Source: Bacteroidota bacterium
GTDB taxonomy: Bacteria; Bacteroidota; Ignavibacteria; UBA10030; UBA8401
NCBI GenBank assembly: GCA_021796275.1
Contig: JAJYOI010000008.1
Location: forward strand, 1 to 58,156
DNA: 58,156 nucleotides
Direction of reading: 5' to 3'
The position numbers were made by a program, and so were the translations under genes. Of this stretch, positions 42,202 to 51,201 are shown piece by piece (within the stretch, counting starts at the first letter, position 1; every line of letters begins with the position of its first letter). The notes beneath the pieces are model-generated. The model saw nothing but the letters and a program-made list of their open reading frames with translations. It had not been told where the DNA came from and did no database searches.

Positions 42202-43050
42202 ATGCAGCGACACATTATACAGAAAGTATTTTCCTTTTTACGCAGAGCGCGAGCGGTGTTTTATTTTCTACCGCTGTTAATCTTTAGTTCCTGCCAAAAA
42301 GTCGTAACAATTGATCTTAACAACGCGGCCCCGCATATGGTCATCGAAGGAGTCGTCACAGATCAAGCGGGCCCCGATTCTGTTCTCGTGAGCAAGACCG
42401 GCGACTATTTTACGCCTGCGCTTACTTTCCCTCAGGTCTCAAATGCATTCGTCACGATCTTCGATGATAGGGGAAACGGCGACACATTGAAAGAGGCATC
42501 GAGCGGTCTTTATTATTCCTCAGCTTTACAAGGTGTGCCCGGACGTACGTACACGCTGAAAGTTACCGCCGAAGGAAAAGAATACGATGCACTCTCTACC
42601 ATGCCTTACAAAGTAATGATTGATTCGCTGTATGCAACACCACTGCGGGAATTCGACGGAGACCGAGGTTTCACAGTGTATGTTGCATTTAAGGATCCGC
42701 CGGAACAGGGCAACTATTACCGCATTAAGCCTCACGTAAATTCTTTGCCGCCAGATTCTATCGGCGGAGGCAGATATCTGCTCTACAGTGATAAACTCAC
42801 AAACGGCAACGAAGCGGTGTATCAGATCAGATTGGGGAGAAATGTTAACGCCGGCGATACGGTGACAGTAGAACTGCTCTCGCTTGATAAAGCGACCTAT
42901 GATTATTTTAACACACTCAAAGATGTGTTGTCGTCTGATCGAAGCCCAACATCGCTGTCACCGGCAAATCCTACTACGAATCTCAGCAATGGCTCGCTGG
43001 GATATTTTGCTGCGTTCGCGATTGATTCAAAACGTATTATTCTCAAATAG
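42202..43050 (+). CDS. DUF4249-type outer-membrane lipoprotein
   Basis: The 282-residue protein has a signal ending IFSSC (lipobox, about residue 30), followed by QKVVTIDLNNAAPHMVIEGVVTDQAGPDSVLVSKTGDYF. This start is typical of the DUF4249 family in Bacteroidota. The body is beta-rich and includes VSNAFVTIFDDRG, GLYYSSALQGVPGRTYTLKVTAEGKEYDA and TVTVELLSLDKATYDYFNTL. Members usually sit beside TonB receptors carrying a CarboxypepD_reg-like domain, as here (12-base gap), and probably act as surface ligand-binding partners. The biochemical role is not established. Confidence 0.85.
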   Translation: MQRHIIQKVFSFLRRARAVFYFLPLLIFSSCQKVVTIDLNNAAPHMVIEGVVTDQAGPDSVLVSKTGDYFTPALTFPQVSNAFVTIFDDRGNGDTLKEASSGLYYSSALQGVPGRTYTLKVTAEGKEYDALSTMPYKVMIDSLYATPLREFDGDRGFTVYVAFKDPPEQGNYYRIKPHVNSLPPDSIGGGRYLLYSDKLTNGNEAVYQIRLGRNVNAGDTVTVELLSLDKATYDYFNTLKDVLSSDRSPTSLSPANPTTNLSNGSLGYFAAFAIDSKRIILK

Positions 43051-43118
43051 TTTGTGACGTTGCGTTCAGTTTTCGCGAACACTGAGTTCGCCGTTTCTTA
43101 ATTTAATAAAGAGGAGCA

Positions 43119-43541
43119 ATGCCAACTTTTCTTAAAGTTTCATCTGACGACATCGGCAAGCTGATGATTCGGATTGCGGTGGGCGGTCTTATGCTGTTTC
43201 ATGGTTTTTTCAAAATTGTTCATGGCGTTGAATGGATTAAAGGCCCGCTTGGCGCTTTAGGATTGCCGGAATTTCTTGCGTACGGAGTGTACGTCGCTGA
43301 AATCATTGCGCCGGTGCTCATTATTCTCGGACTGAAAACACGGCTTTCGGCATTAGTGATTGTGCTCGATATGGTAATGGCAATTGTGCTGGTGTTGAAG
43401 CCGAGTGTTTTTGCTGTTAAACAGGCTGGTGGCGGATGGGGAATTGAGTTAGAGATGTTCTTTATTCTTGCTTCTCTTGCGCTCGTTTTTTTTGGTGCAG
43501 GAAAATACAGTGTATCGAATTCGCATGGTATGTGGGATTAA
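43119..43541 (+). CDS. DoxX-family membrane protein
   Basis: The 140-residue protein has four hydrophobic helices and the DoxX pattern: LMIRIAVGGLMLFHGFFKIVHG, a [32 protein letters not shown] segment and AVKQAGGGWGIELEMFFILASLALVFFGAGKYSV. DoxX proteins are small membrane proteins linked to redox stress or quinone/thiosulfate metabolism in some organisms, but many have no known role. AGAGGAG gives a strong ribosome site. It is the last plus-strand gene before a bidirectional terminator. Confidence 0.9.
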   Translation: MPTFLKVSSDDIGKLMIRIAVGGLMLFHGFFKIVHGVEWIKGPLGALGLPEFLAYGVYVAEIIAPVLIILGLKTRLSALVIVLDMVMAIVLVLKPSVFAVKQAGGGWGIELEMFFILASLALVFFGAGKYSVSNSHGMWD

Positions 43542-43597
43542 CGGTATCGAAAATAGAATATTTCCGCATCCATTCATCAGCGCCAATCCAAAAAGAA

Positions 43598-43624
43598 AAT
43601 GCCCGAGCTTAATGCTCGGGCATT
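43598..43624. terminator. Bidirectional intrinsic terminator
   Basis: An 11-bp perfect stem, AATGCCCGAGC (43598-43608) with GCTCGGGCATT (43614-43624), encloses a TTAAT loop. It is followed by GATATTTTT on the plus strand and, read on the minus strand, by TTTTCTTTT. It lies between the convergent DoxX and clpC genes and can end both transcripts. Confidence 0.92.
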
Positions 43625-43653
43625 GATATTTTTGTATCATCGTCCTCTTTGCG

Positions 43654-46161
43654 TTACGCAACATCAGCAGGTTTTTCCTGCTCGGGCTGCGGGGCGTTGT
43701 GACGATTTTTGTTTGCGTCGACAAATTTCAGAGTTTCTGTTTTCTTGTTGAATTTTACTCTGATTTTACTTCCTTCCCCGAATTTTCCTTTGAGAATTTC
43801 TTCTGCAATCGGGTCTTCAATATATTTCTGCAATGCGCGCCGCAGCGGGCGGGCGCCAAAATTCGGATCGAAGCCTTTTTCCACGACAAATTCTTTCGCC
43901 GCCTTGTTTAGCTCGACAGTAATGTTCATTGAGTTCATCCGCTTGAACAAATCCTTCGTTGCGATGTCAATGGCTTTCAGAATATCAGATTTTTCAAGTG
44001 AATGGAACACGATGGTTTCGTCAACACGATTGAGAAATTCAGGATTGAAAACGCGTTTGAGCGCTTCTTCAATGGTGTTCTTCATTGTTTTATACATATC
44101 ATGCACCGTTGCATCGCCAAACCCAAAACCGCCGGTACCGATTTTAATATCGCGCGCGCCAATGTTTGACGTCATAATGAGAATTGTGTTTTTGAAATCA
44201 ACACGCCTGCCCAAACTGTCCGTGAGCACGCCGTCATCCAGCACTTGAAGAAGAATATTGAAAACATCCGGATGCGCTTTTTCAATTTCGTCAAGCAGCA
44301 CAACCGAGTACGGTTTGCGCCTCACTTTTTCAGTCAGTTGGCCGCCTTCTTCATAGCCGATGTAGCCGGGAGGCGCTCCGACAAGCCGCGACACAGAAAA
44401 CTTTTCCATGTACTCGCTCATGTCAATGCGGATAAGCGCTTCGTCGGAATCGAACAGATACCGCGCAAGCACTTTTGCCATTTCGGTTTTTCCAACACCG
44501 GTCGGACCGAGAAAGATGAACGAACCGATTGGACGACGTGGATCTTTCAATCCGGCGCGCGCGCGGCGAATAGCTTTTGTCAGCTTCGCGATCGCCTCGT
44601 CCTGTCCGATAATAAAGCTGCGAAGAACAGATTCCATTTTTAGCAGCTTGTCGGATTCGGATTCTGCGATTTTGTTCACGGGAATTCCGGTCATCATCGC
44701 AACAACGTCGGAGACATTTTCCTCGCTTACTTCATAAATCGTATCCTGCGCCTTCAATTCCCACTCGCGTTTTGCTATCTCAAGATCACTGAGAAGCTTT
44801 TTCTCCAAATCGCGGAGGCGCGCGGCTTCTTCAAAATTCTGGTTCTTTACGACCTGATTTTTTGACTGCTTGATCTTTTCGATCTCTTCTTCCAATGTGA
44901 GAATCTCTTTCGGCACCACGATATTTGCAAGATGAACGCGCGCTCCGGATTCATCCAGCACATCAATCGCTTTGTCCGGCAGATTTCTGTCGGTGATGTA
45001 GCGGTCGCTCAGGCGAACAGCAGCGTCGAGCGCTTTTTCAGAATACCGAACGCCGTGATGTTCTTCATATTTTTGTTTGATGTTTTTGAGAATTTGAATG
45101 GTCTCGTCGACACTTGTCGGGTCAACCATAATTTTCTGGAAACGACGGTCAAGTGCGCCGTCCTTCTCGATATACTGCCGGTATTCATCCAATGTTGTTG
45201 CACCGATGCACTGCAATTCTCCGCGCGATAGCGCAGGTTTGAACATGTTCGATGCGTCGAGCGAACCTGAAGCGCCGCCCGCGCCGACAATGGTATGCAA
45301 TTCATCAATAAAGAGAATGACATCTTTCGCTTTTTCCAATTCGTTCATGACTGCTTTCATGCGCTCTTCGAACTGACCGCGATATTTTGTGCCGGCAACA
45401 AGTGCAGCGAGATCAAGTGTTACGACGCGCTTGTCGTGCAGCACGCGCGAAACTTTTTTCTGAACAATGCGAAGCGCCAATCCTTCCGCGATAGCCGTTT
45501 TGCCCACGCCCGGTTCGCCGATGAGCACCGGATTATTCTTTTTTCGGCGGCTCAGCACTTGAGCGACGCGTTCAATTTCTTTTTCGCGCCCGACAACAGG
45601 GTCAAGCTTTCCTTCGCCGGCAAGTTTTGTCAGATCGCGTCCGAAATTGTCGAGGACAGGTGTTTTGGATTTTTCCTGTTTTTTTTCTGCTGCGGCACCA
45701 TGTCCCTGCGACGGTGTGGACGGTTTTCCGCTAATGATGTTATCGAGTTCATTGCGCACGGCGTCGTAATGCACATTGAATTGGTGCATGATTTGAGCTG
45801 CGATGTTGTCGTCATCGCGAAGAAGGGAAAGAAGCAGGTGTTCGGTACCGATCACATCCGACTTGTATAATTTCGCTTCGAGATAAGTTATTTTCAGAAC
45901 TTTTTCTGCTTGTTTTGTAAGCGGAATATTGCCGATTGTCAGTGTGCCGCCGGAAGTGCGAACAGTATCTTCGATTGCTTTTTTCAGCTTGTAAAGATCG
46001 ACGCCGAGGTTCCGGAGAATCTTGACGGCAATGCCCTCACCTTCGCGGATGATACCGAGAAGCAAATGCTCCGTGCCGATGTAATCATGGCCCAACCGGA
46101 GCGCTTCTTCACGGCTCAATCGAATAACATCCTGTACGCGATTTGAAAAATTTCCTTCCAT
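43654..46161 (-). CDS. clpC: ClpC-type AAA+ unfoldase, Clp protease ATP-binding subunit
   Basis: The 835-residue protein has the full ClpC layout. Two N-terminal Clp repeats (about 5-145, with [15 protein letters not shown] and [11 protein letters not shown]) precede a first AAA+ module (GEPGVGKT near 218; [16 protein letters not shown]). A UVR-like coiled middle domain (about 440-475, [19 protein letters not shown]), a second AAA+ module ([14 protein letters not shown] near 553; [16 protein letters not shown]) and a C-terminal ClpB-small domain follow. It unfolds substrates for ClpP and handles stress-damaged proteins in the cytoplasm. Transcription runs leftward from a canonical promoter at 46253-46281. 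No CIRCE or CtsR-like box is seen in the upstream region. Confidence 0.97.
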   Translation of the reverse strand: MEGNFSNRVQDVIRLSREEALRLGHDYIGTEHLLLGIIREGEGIAVKILRNLGVDLYKLKKAIEDTVRTSGGTLTIGNIPLTKQAEKVLKITYLEAKLYKSDVIGTEHLLLSLLRDDDNIAAQIMHQFNVHYDAVRNELDNIISGKPSTPSQGHGAAAEKKQEKSKTPVLDNFGRDLTKLAGEGKLDPVVGREKEIERVAQVLSRRKKNNPVLIGEPGVGKTAIAEGLALRIVQKKVSRVLHDKRVVTLDLAALVAGTKYRGQFEERMKAVMNELEKAKDVILFIDELHTIVGAGGASGSLDASNMFKPALSRGELQCIGATTLDEYRQYIEKDGALDRRFQKIMVDPTSVDETIQILKNIKQKYEEHHGVRYSEKALDAAVRLSDRYITDRNLPDKAIDVLDESGARVHLANIVVPKEILTLEEEIEKIKQSKNQVVKNQNFEEAARLRDLEKKLLSDLEIAKREWELKAQDTIYEVSEENVSDVVAMMTGIPVNKIAESESDKLLKMESVLRSFIIGQDEAIAKLTKAIRRARAGLKDPRRPIGSFIFLGPTGVGKTEMAKVLARYLFDSDEALIRIDMSEYMEKFSVSRLVGAPPGYIGYEEGGQLTEKVRRKPYSVVLLDEIEKAHPDVFNILLQVLDDGVLTDSLGRRVDFKNTILIMTSNIGARDIKIGTGGFGFGDATVHDMYKTMKNTIEEALKRVFNPEFLNRVDETIVFHSLEKSDILKAIDIATKDLFKRMNSMNITVELNKAAKEFVVEKGFDPNFGARPLRRALQKYIEDPIAEEILKGKFGEGSKIRVKFNKKTETLKFVDANKNRHNAPQPEQEKPADVA

Positions 46162-46252
46162 TGATAGTTCCTTTTTTAATAGATCGCTGTCGTCTCTTTT
46201 AGTTTGAACACTGGAATATAGGGAGAGGTTTCATCATCAAAAATCTGGAGTC

Positions 46253-46281
46253 AATATAAATAAAAAGCAAGGGGGTGTCAA
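46253..46281 (-). promoter_or_regulatory. Sigma-70-type promoter of clpC
   Basis: On the minus strand TTGACA (46276-46281), a 17-base spacer and TATATT (46253-46258) form a near-perfect -35/-10 pair. The start point would be near 46246, about 85 bases before the clpC ATG. Confidence 0.85.
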
Positions 46282-46341
46282 GAAAAGCCGTCATTTGTTA
46301 TCAGGAAGCGGCGAGGGCTGCCCGGCAAAAGGAGAATATTC

Positions 46342-46370
46342 TTGACTTTCGGGGGCTATTTCAATATATT
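46342..46370 (+). promoter_or_regulatory. Sigma-70-type promoter of tRNA-Asn
   Basis: TTGACT (46342-46347), a 17-base spacer and TATATT (46365-46370) form a strong -35/-10 pair. Transcription would start near 46377, about 37 bases before the mature tRNA. It diverges from the clpC promoter and shares the same -10 hexamer. Confidence 0.85.
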
Positions 46371-46384
46371 AATCGGAAGTCAAT

Positions 46385-46408
46385 GCGACAGTTGTGTCGC
46401 TTTTTTTT
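46385..46408 (+). terminator. Terminator-like hairpin in the tRNA leader
   Basis: GCGACA (46385-46390) and TGTCGC (46395-46400) form a 6-bp stem with a GTTG loop, followed at once by eight T (46401-46408). It lies between the tRNA promoter and the tRNA, only five bases before the acceptor stem. It looks like an intrinsic terminator or attenuator, though the stem is short and very near the transcription start. Confidence 0.6.
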
Positions 46409-46413
46409 GCCAT

Positions 46414-46485
46414 TCCGCGATAGCTCAATGGTAGAGCATGCGGCTGTTAACCGCAGGGTTGTAGGTTCGAGCCCTACTCGCGGAG
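46414..46485 (+). tRNA. tRNA-Asn (GTT)
   Basis: The 72-base cloverleaf is complete. The acceptor stem TCCGCGA/TCGCGGA has discriminator G. The D arm is GCTC-AATGGTA-GAGC, the anticodon arm TGCGG-CTGTTAA-CCGCA with anticodon GTT, the variable loop GGGTT and the T arm GTAGG-TTCGAGC-CCTAC. CCA is not encoded; GCGAAA follows the acceptor strand. A strong promoter and a terminator-like hairpin precede it. Confidence 0.97.
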
Positions 46486-46714
46486 CGAAATAAACCGGTA
46501 AATTCATTGTTTTTTCCCGCCAAATCTCTCTCGTTTTTTCCTTTCTGCGGATTTGGATCGTTGTTTCATTCTTCATAGTTCAGGTGTTCATCATATTCCC
46601 GCCTAAAATTATTGTTATCATCATTTCGCTTTGCAGTGAATGCACAGCGTTGTAGATATTGCCGTTCCGAATTTTTTGAGAAGCAATATGCTTCCGTTAT
46701 TGAAAGATTGAAGA

Positions 46715-48559
46715 ATGAAGAATAGAAAAGTACACACGTTCCATATTCCAGTTTTGGGCTTGGCGTTCTCCATTGATACGCCAATAAAAGTTTCCCGTTT
46801 CGGGATTTCATCCGTCATGTCTATTGTTGACGATATTTTGATCGAACACATGCGAAGGCACTATGCTCTTTTTTATGGTGAACAGTATTGTCCGATTACC
46901 GTAAAGGACGAAGATTTCCGGGCGCGAAGAATCACGGAGTATCTCAATCTCGTTCAACGAATTGTTGAGAAGCAAATTGCGGCGGTCAAAACGTCTGCTT
47001 TTGAAAGGGGAACCGACATCGTCAAATATTTTGAGATGCTTGCAGAGTGCTCTCCGCTGAAAGCTCTCTATCGCCGTATGATGCAGACCGATGACAGGCA
47101 GGAGAAATTCGCGTTGCAGAGTGAACTGCGCGCGAATGTTGTTGCAGGTGATATTAATGTTAATATCATGACGAAAGTTGATAAGCTCAATGTCGGGAAA
47201 GACGCTCAACCGCTTTCTCCGGAATTTTCCGATGCGCTTTCCTCGTTGCGTGGTTTTGTACGAAGCGAACTCAATTCATCTGTCATTCTCTCCGCCGGAT
47301 TGAATCCCCGTTTGTTCAGTTATATCGGACAGTGCCCTGAGTTTTTGCCCGATGCGCACGGCAGCTTGAAGAAAAAAGTGATTCTGAAAGTAAGCGATTA
47401 TCGTTCTGCGTACATTCAGGGGAAAGTGCTTGCCAAAAAAGGAATCTGGTGCTCAGAATTTCGTGTTGAGTCGGGATTGAATTGCGGCGGCCATGCCTTT
47501 GCGACTGATGGTTATTTGCTAGGACCGATTCTTGAAGAATTCAAGTCGAAAAAGCAAAGCCTTCGTGATGAATTATATCAGCTTTACAGTGCTGCACTAC
47601 AGACGAAAGGAATTTTTGTTGAACGCGAATCAATGCAGTTTCAAATCACTGTTCAGGGAGGAATCGGCACTGCAAACGAAGATGCATTTCTTCGTAACTA
47701 CTATTGCGTTGACGGCACAGGCTGGGGCTCGCCGTTCCTGCTTGTTCCTGAAGCGACAAACGTTGATGATGAAACGAGAACGATGCTTGCAAACGGCCGG
47801 CGGGAAGATTTCTACCTGAGCACTGTTTCGCCGCTCGGCATCCCGTTCAATAATTTCAGAGGAACTTCGAGTGAAGAGCAAATACAACGCCGTGCTGAAA
47901 ATGGGACTCCGGGCAGCCTTTGCACGAAAAAATTCCTTATTTCAAACACTGAATTCACTGAAACTCCAATCTGCACCGCATCAAAAGAATATCAGGCTGC
48001 AAAGATTGAACAGCTGAAGAATTCGGATTTTTCACCTGAAGAACTATCTGCGAGAATTGAAAAAGTTGTCGAGAAGGCATGCCTCTGCGAAGACCTTGCT
48101 GCCCCCGCTCTGATGAACAGCAATTCTCTCTCACGGCAGAAAAAACGGGCTGTTGCCGTGTGCCCCGGACCGAATCTTGCGTACTTTTCAAAAATTGCTT
48201 CGTTGGAAGAAATGGTCGGACATATTTATGGCCGGGTTCAATTGCTTTCCGCTGAGTATCGCCCTAATATGTTTATTCAGGAATTGCGGCTGTATGTAGA
48301 ATATCTCCGGAACGAGTTGCAGGAAAAGCTTGAAACGTTGACAGCAAAGGAACAGCACTATCTCAACACGTTCAAAACGAATTTGCTTGAAGGAATCACG
48401 TATTACAAATCCCTTATTCCAAAATTGAATCTGGAAACAGAGCGGTACCGTGAAGTAATGTGGAACGAATTGTTGGAATTTGAGCAGGAGCTTTTGAGTA
48501 TCGTTATTCCCGGCACGGTACTTGAGCCTGTTATGGTCGAGAGTGTTCATGCGCGTTGA
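46715..48559 (+). CDS. Large conserved-looking protein of unknown function, possibly NMO-like barrel
   Basis: The 614-residue protein has no signal peptide or membrane helix. Glycine-rich stretches stand out: SIDTPIKVSRFGISSVMSIVDDIL near the start, KVSDYRSAYIQGKVLAKKGIWCSEFRVESGLNCGGHAFATDG (about 225-270), QFQITVQGGIGTANEDAFLRNYYCVDGTGWGSPFLLVPEA (about 308-348) and CPGPNLAYFSKIASLEEMVGHIYGR. The order of a PI start, GGH and VQGGIGT is reminiscent of nitronate-monooxygenase/FMN barrels, but similarity is weak and the call is an inference. A Cys-rich patch (KACLCEDLAAPAL, VAVCPGP) could bind metal. The C-terminus is helical. It is transcribed alone, downstream of tRNA-Asn, in a 229-base gap with no clear promoter. 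Confidence 0.6.
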   Translation: MKNRKVHTFHIPVLGLAFSIDTPIKVSRFGISSVMSIVDDILIEHMRRHYALFYGEQYCPITVKDEDFRARRITEYLNLVQRIVEKQIAAVKTSAFERGTDIVKYFEMLAECSPLKALYRRMMQTDDRQEKFALQSELRANVVAGDINVNIMTKVDKLNVGKDAQPLSPEFSDALSSLRGFVRSELNSSVILSAGLNPRLFSYIGQCPEFLPDAHGSLKKKVILKVSDYRSAYIQGKVLAKKGIWCSEFRVESGLNCGGHAFATDGYLLGPILEEFKSKKQSLRDELYQLYSAALQTKGIFVERESMQFQITVQGGIGTANEDAFLRNYYCVDGTGWGSPFLLVPEATNVDDETRTMLANGRREDFYLSTVSPLGIPFNNFRGTSSEEQIQRRAENGTPGSLCTKKFLISNTEFTETPICTASKEYQAAKIEQLKNSDFSPEELSARIEKVVEKACLCEDLAAPALMNSNSLSRQKKRAVAVCPGPNLAYFSKIASLEEMVGHIYGRVQLLSAEYRPNMFIQELRLYVEYLRNELQEKLETLTAKEQHYLNTFKTNLLEGITYYKSLIPKLNLETERYREVMWNELLEFEQELLSIVIPGTVLEPVMVESVHAR

Positions 48560-48714
48560 CACTTGGAGCAAATTTTTCACATGTGCTTAGTTTCAGAGTA
48601 AGGGGAGATAACCTTCTTTTGGCGAGAAAAAACTTTAGCAGCCCGTCTCAGCATTTTTTCCGCTCGTTAAAAGTTCCAGCGTAGAAACCAGCGTGCGGGT
48701 ATCTCCGTGTCCAA

Positions 48715-51201
48715 TTGACTGTGAACAAACCGGTAGGTACATTAAATCCCAACATGGTCAATTTCGATAAAATATTTCCCTCTCTTTCAATTCGAAATAA
48801 GCTCCTCATCGCATTTGGCGGACTCTCGATTTTGCCGATGATGTTTATCGGTGTTTACGGAATTCTCTCCAATATCCAGACGATGAAAAACGCAGCGCTC
48901 GAAGAATTAACGGAGGATGTTCAGGCAATTAGAGAGAAAACCTCTAATTTTTTCGATGATATCTCTTCCGATATGCGGTTGATACACAATTCTACCTCTC
49001 TTGAAAAATGGATTCAAAAGGGAATTGCTCCTTCACCGTCACGCGGCGTTGAGATTCAACAACTCAGCAAGGAGCTTCTTGCGCTTGCAGAGACCAAAGG
49101 CGTTTATTATCAGCTGCGTTTGATTGATAAAACCGGAGATGAACAACTTCGTGTTGAATGCATCAATCCAAATGATTCTGCAAAAGCGTATCGCATCGTT
49201 CCATCCCCGGAGCTTCGCCAAAGCAACGAGGCGTACTATTTTCTTTTGATCAAGAACGAGCACTTCAAAAAAATAAATTTTGCTCCCGCAGAATTGATTG
49301 ACAAAAATAACGAACGGGTTTCTGTCATGAGTTTTGCAATGCCGCTTGAGGGGAAACAAGGGCTGGCGGGAATACTCATCGCCGATGTATTTGAAAAGGA
49401 ATTCATCAGGGTTATCGAAAGCAAACGCCAATTCGAAATAAACCGCAAAATCATGCTGACGACCGCCGAGGGGTTTTATCTGTATCATTCGGAAAAAAAA
49501 ACGGACTGGAATCGTTTATTGGCATCGAGGGAAGAAGATAATCTTCGCCGCGATTATCCGCCGCAAATTGTTGACTCAATTCTTTCTGGTACCGAAGGCA
49601 CATTCACAAAAGAAACGAACGAGATCATTTCATACGCCCCGCTTTTTCCGCGCAGTGCTGTGCGTGAAAACGAAGCGGCAACGCCGGCGTTTTCTGCACA
49701 GATATTTGTCGTGGAAAGCGTGCCGGAAAGCGTTATCATGAGCCGTGTGAGATCTTTTGCTCTCATCTTTATAGGGCTTCTCGTTCTTTTTTTGGGAAGC
49801 GCGTTAGCTTTGGGATTGGTTGCGACAAGACAATTTACCAAACCCATTGCACAGCTTGAGGCGGGAGCTGAAGTGATCGCTCACGGCAACTATGCACACC
49901 GGATCGATGTTAAAACCGGCGACGAGATTGGAAAGCTTGCCGACCAGTTCAACGTTATGGCGTCGGCTCTTGAATCTCATGAAAAAGAAATTCAACGGCA
50001 TCAGGAGACACTTGAGGAAATGGTGCGGCAGCGCACACACGAGTTGGTGGAAGAAAAAACTAAATTGCAAGCGCTGCTTGATAATGTGCCAAGCGCTTTT
50101 ATTCTTCTCGATAAAGATTTTCGCATACAAACCGTCAGCGCGGCTTTCGAGGGACTGACCGGTTTTGCTCTTTCAGAAGTCAAGGAGAAAGATTGCGGAG
50201 TTCTCTTCGATAACGGTGGCGCCTGTCTGCAATGTCTTTGCAGGAGAGCGGTAGAAAAAGGTACGATAGAAAGCCGTATCGAAGAAGTTGTCGGTAGAAA
50301 CCAATCTATGCGTTTTCTCGAGCGTATTGCAATTCCGATGAGAGAGAACGGAGAAATCACGTCGGTTCTTCAAATCATTACGGACGTGACAAAACGGAAA
50401 AGATTTGAGCAGGAGCTTGTGCATGCGGAAAAACTTACCGCTGCAGGCGAAATGTCGTCAATCATCGCACACGAGTTTCGCAATTCGCTGACTTCGATCA
50501 AAATGATTTTGCAGCTTTTGAGAGAGTCGAAGCGCGTCAGCCGTGCTGAAAAAAAATCCCTTGATGTTGCGCTCGATTCGATTCGCCATATGGATGAGAT
50601 TGTCATCGAATTGCTCGATTTTGCCCGGCCCAAGATTATTCAAACAAGCACTGCGAAGCTGAATGATGTTGTGAATGACAGTCTTGAATTTATCAAGGCG
50701 CATTTGAAGGAAAATCACATTGAGATGTCGAAAAAATTAGACGCTGCTTTGAGCGCTCAAAAGTTAGATGTGTCCCAAATTAAAGAGGCAATCATCAATA
50801 TTCTCCTGAATGCAATTCAGTCAATGAACAGTTCTTCCCCGATGAAACATTCAGGCAAAATTTCTGTTGTCACTAAAAGAATTAAGCTTGCTGAAACTCT
50901 TCGTGAACTTGTTTTCAGCGATGAAGCTGAAGAGCCGGCAGAGCATCCGCCGGAAATCGTGCTTGAAAAAGGGACAGCCTGCGCGCTTGTTGAAGTCAGC
51001 GACACAGGCTGCGGCATCGACAAAGATCAGCTTCACCGTATTTTCGATCCGTTTTACACCACGAAAAATAATGGCACCGGGCTTGGACTGCCAATGGTGA
51101 AAAGAACGGTGAACGCGCATGGCGGTGTGGTTACAGTGAACAGCATCAAAGGAAAAGGAACAACTTTTAGAATTTATCTGCCGCTGCACTATGGCTCGTA
51201 A
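48715..51201 (+). CDS. Membrane sensor histidine kinase with HAMP and cysteine-rich PAS domains
   Basis: The 828-residue kinase has a first membrane helix (about 28-50), a roughly 295-residue periplasmic sensor of Cache-like character, a second helix (about 347-370), a HAMP domain (TKPIAQLEAGAEVIAHGNY, about 375-425) and a coiled segment. A PAS domain (about 450-560) follows, then HisKA with AHEFRNSLTSIKMIL (His about 587) and HATPase (INILLNAIQSM, DTGCGIDKDQLHRIFDPFYTTKNNGTGLGL). The PAS domain carries Cys494, 504, 507 and 509, a possible metal or redox site. It overlaps the NtrC-type regulator gene by 11 bases, so it should phosphorylate that protein. Starts TTG 48715, GTG 48721 or ATG 48754 are all possible; none has a clear ribosome site. 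Confidence 0.88.
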   Translation: MTVNKPVGTLNPNMVNFDKIFPSLSIRNKLLIAFGGLSILPMMFIGVYGILSNIQTMKNAALEELTEDVQAIREKTSNFFDDISSDMRLIHNSTSLEKWIQKGIAPSPSRGVEIQQLSKELLALAETKGVYYQLRLIDKTGDEQLRVECINPNDSAKAYRIVPSPELRQSNEAYYFLLIKNEHFKKINFAPAELIDKNNERVSVMSFAMPLEGKQGLAGILIADVFEKEFIRVIESKRQFEINRKIMLTTAEGFYLYHSEKKTDWNRLLASREEDNLRRDYPPQIVDSILSGTEGTFTKETNEIISYAPLFPRSAVRENEAATPAFSAQIFVVESVPESVIMSRVRSFALIFIGLLVLFLGSALALGLVATRQFTKPIAQLEAGAEVIAHGNYAHRIDVKTGDEIGKLADQFNVMASALESHEKEIQRHQETLEEMVRQRTHELVEEKTKLQALLDNVPSAFILLDKDFRIQTVSAAFEGLTGFALSEVKEKDCGVLFDNGGACLQCLCRRAVEKGTIESRIEEVVGRNQSMRFLERIAIPMRENGEITSVLQIITDVTKRKRFEQELVHAEKLTAAGEMSSIIAHEFRNSLTSIKMILQLLRESKRVSRAEKKSLDVALDSIRHMDEIVIELLDFARPKIIQTSTAKLNDVVNDSLEFIKAHLKENHIEMSKKLDAALSAQKLDVSQIKEAIINILLNAIQSMNSSSPMKHSGKISVVTKRIKLAETLRELVFSDEAEEPAEHPPEIVLEKGTACALVEVSDTGCGIDKDQLHRIFDPFYTTKNNGTGLGLPMVKRTVNAHGGVVTVNSIKGKGTTFRIYLPLHYGS

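Noticed and set aside
46162-46300. CIRCE or CtsR operator in front of clpC
   Set aside because: No TTAGCACTC-N9-GAGTGCTAA or CtsR-like direct repeat is present; only the sigma-70-type promoter is seen.
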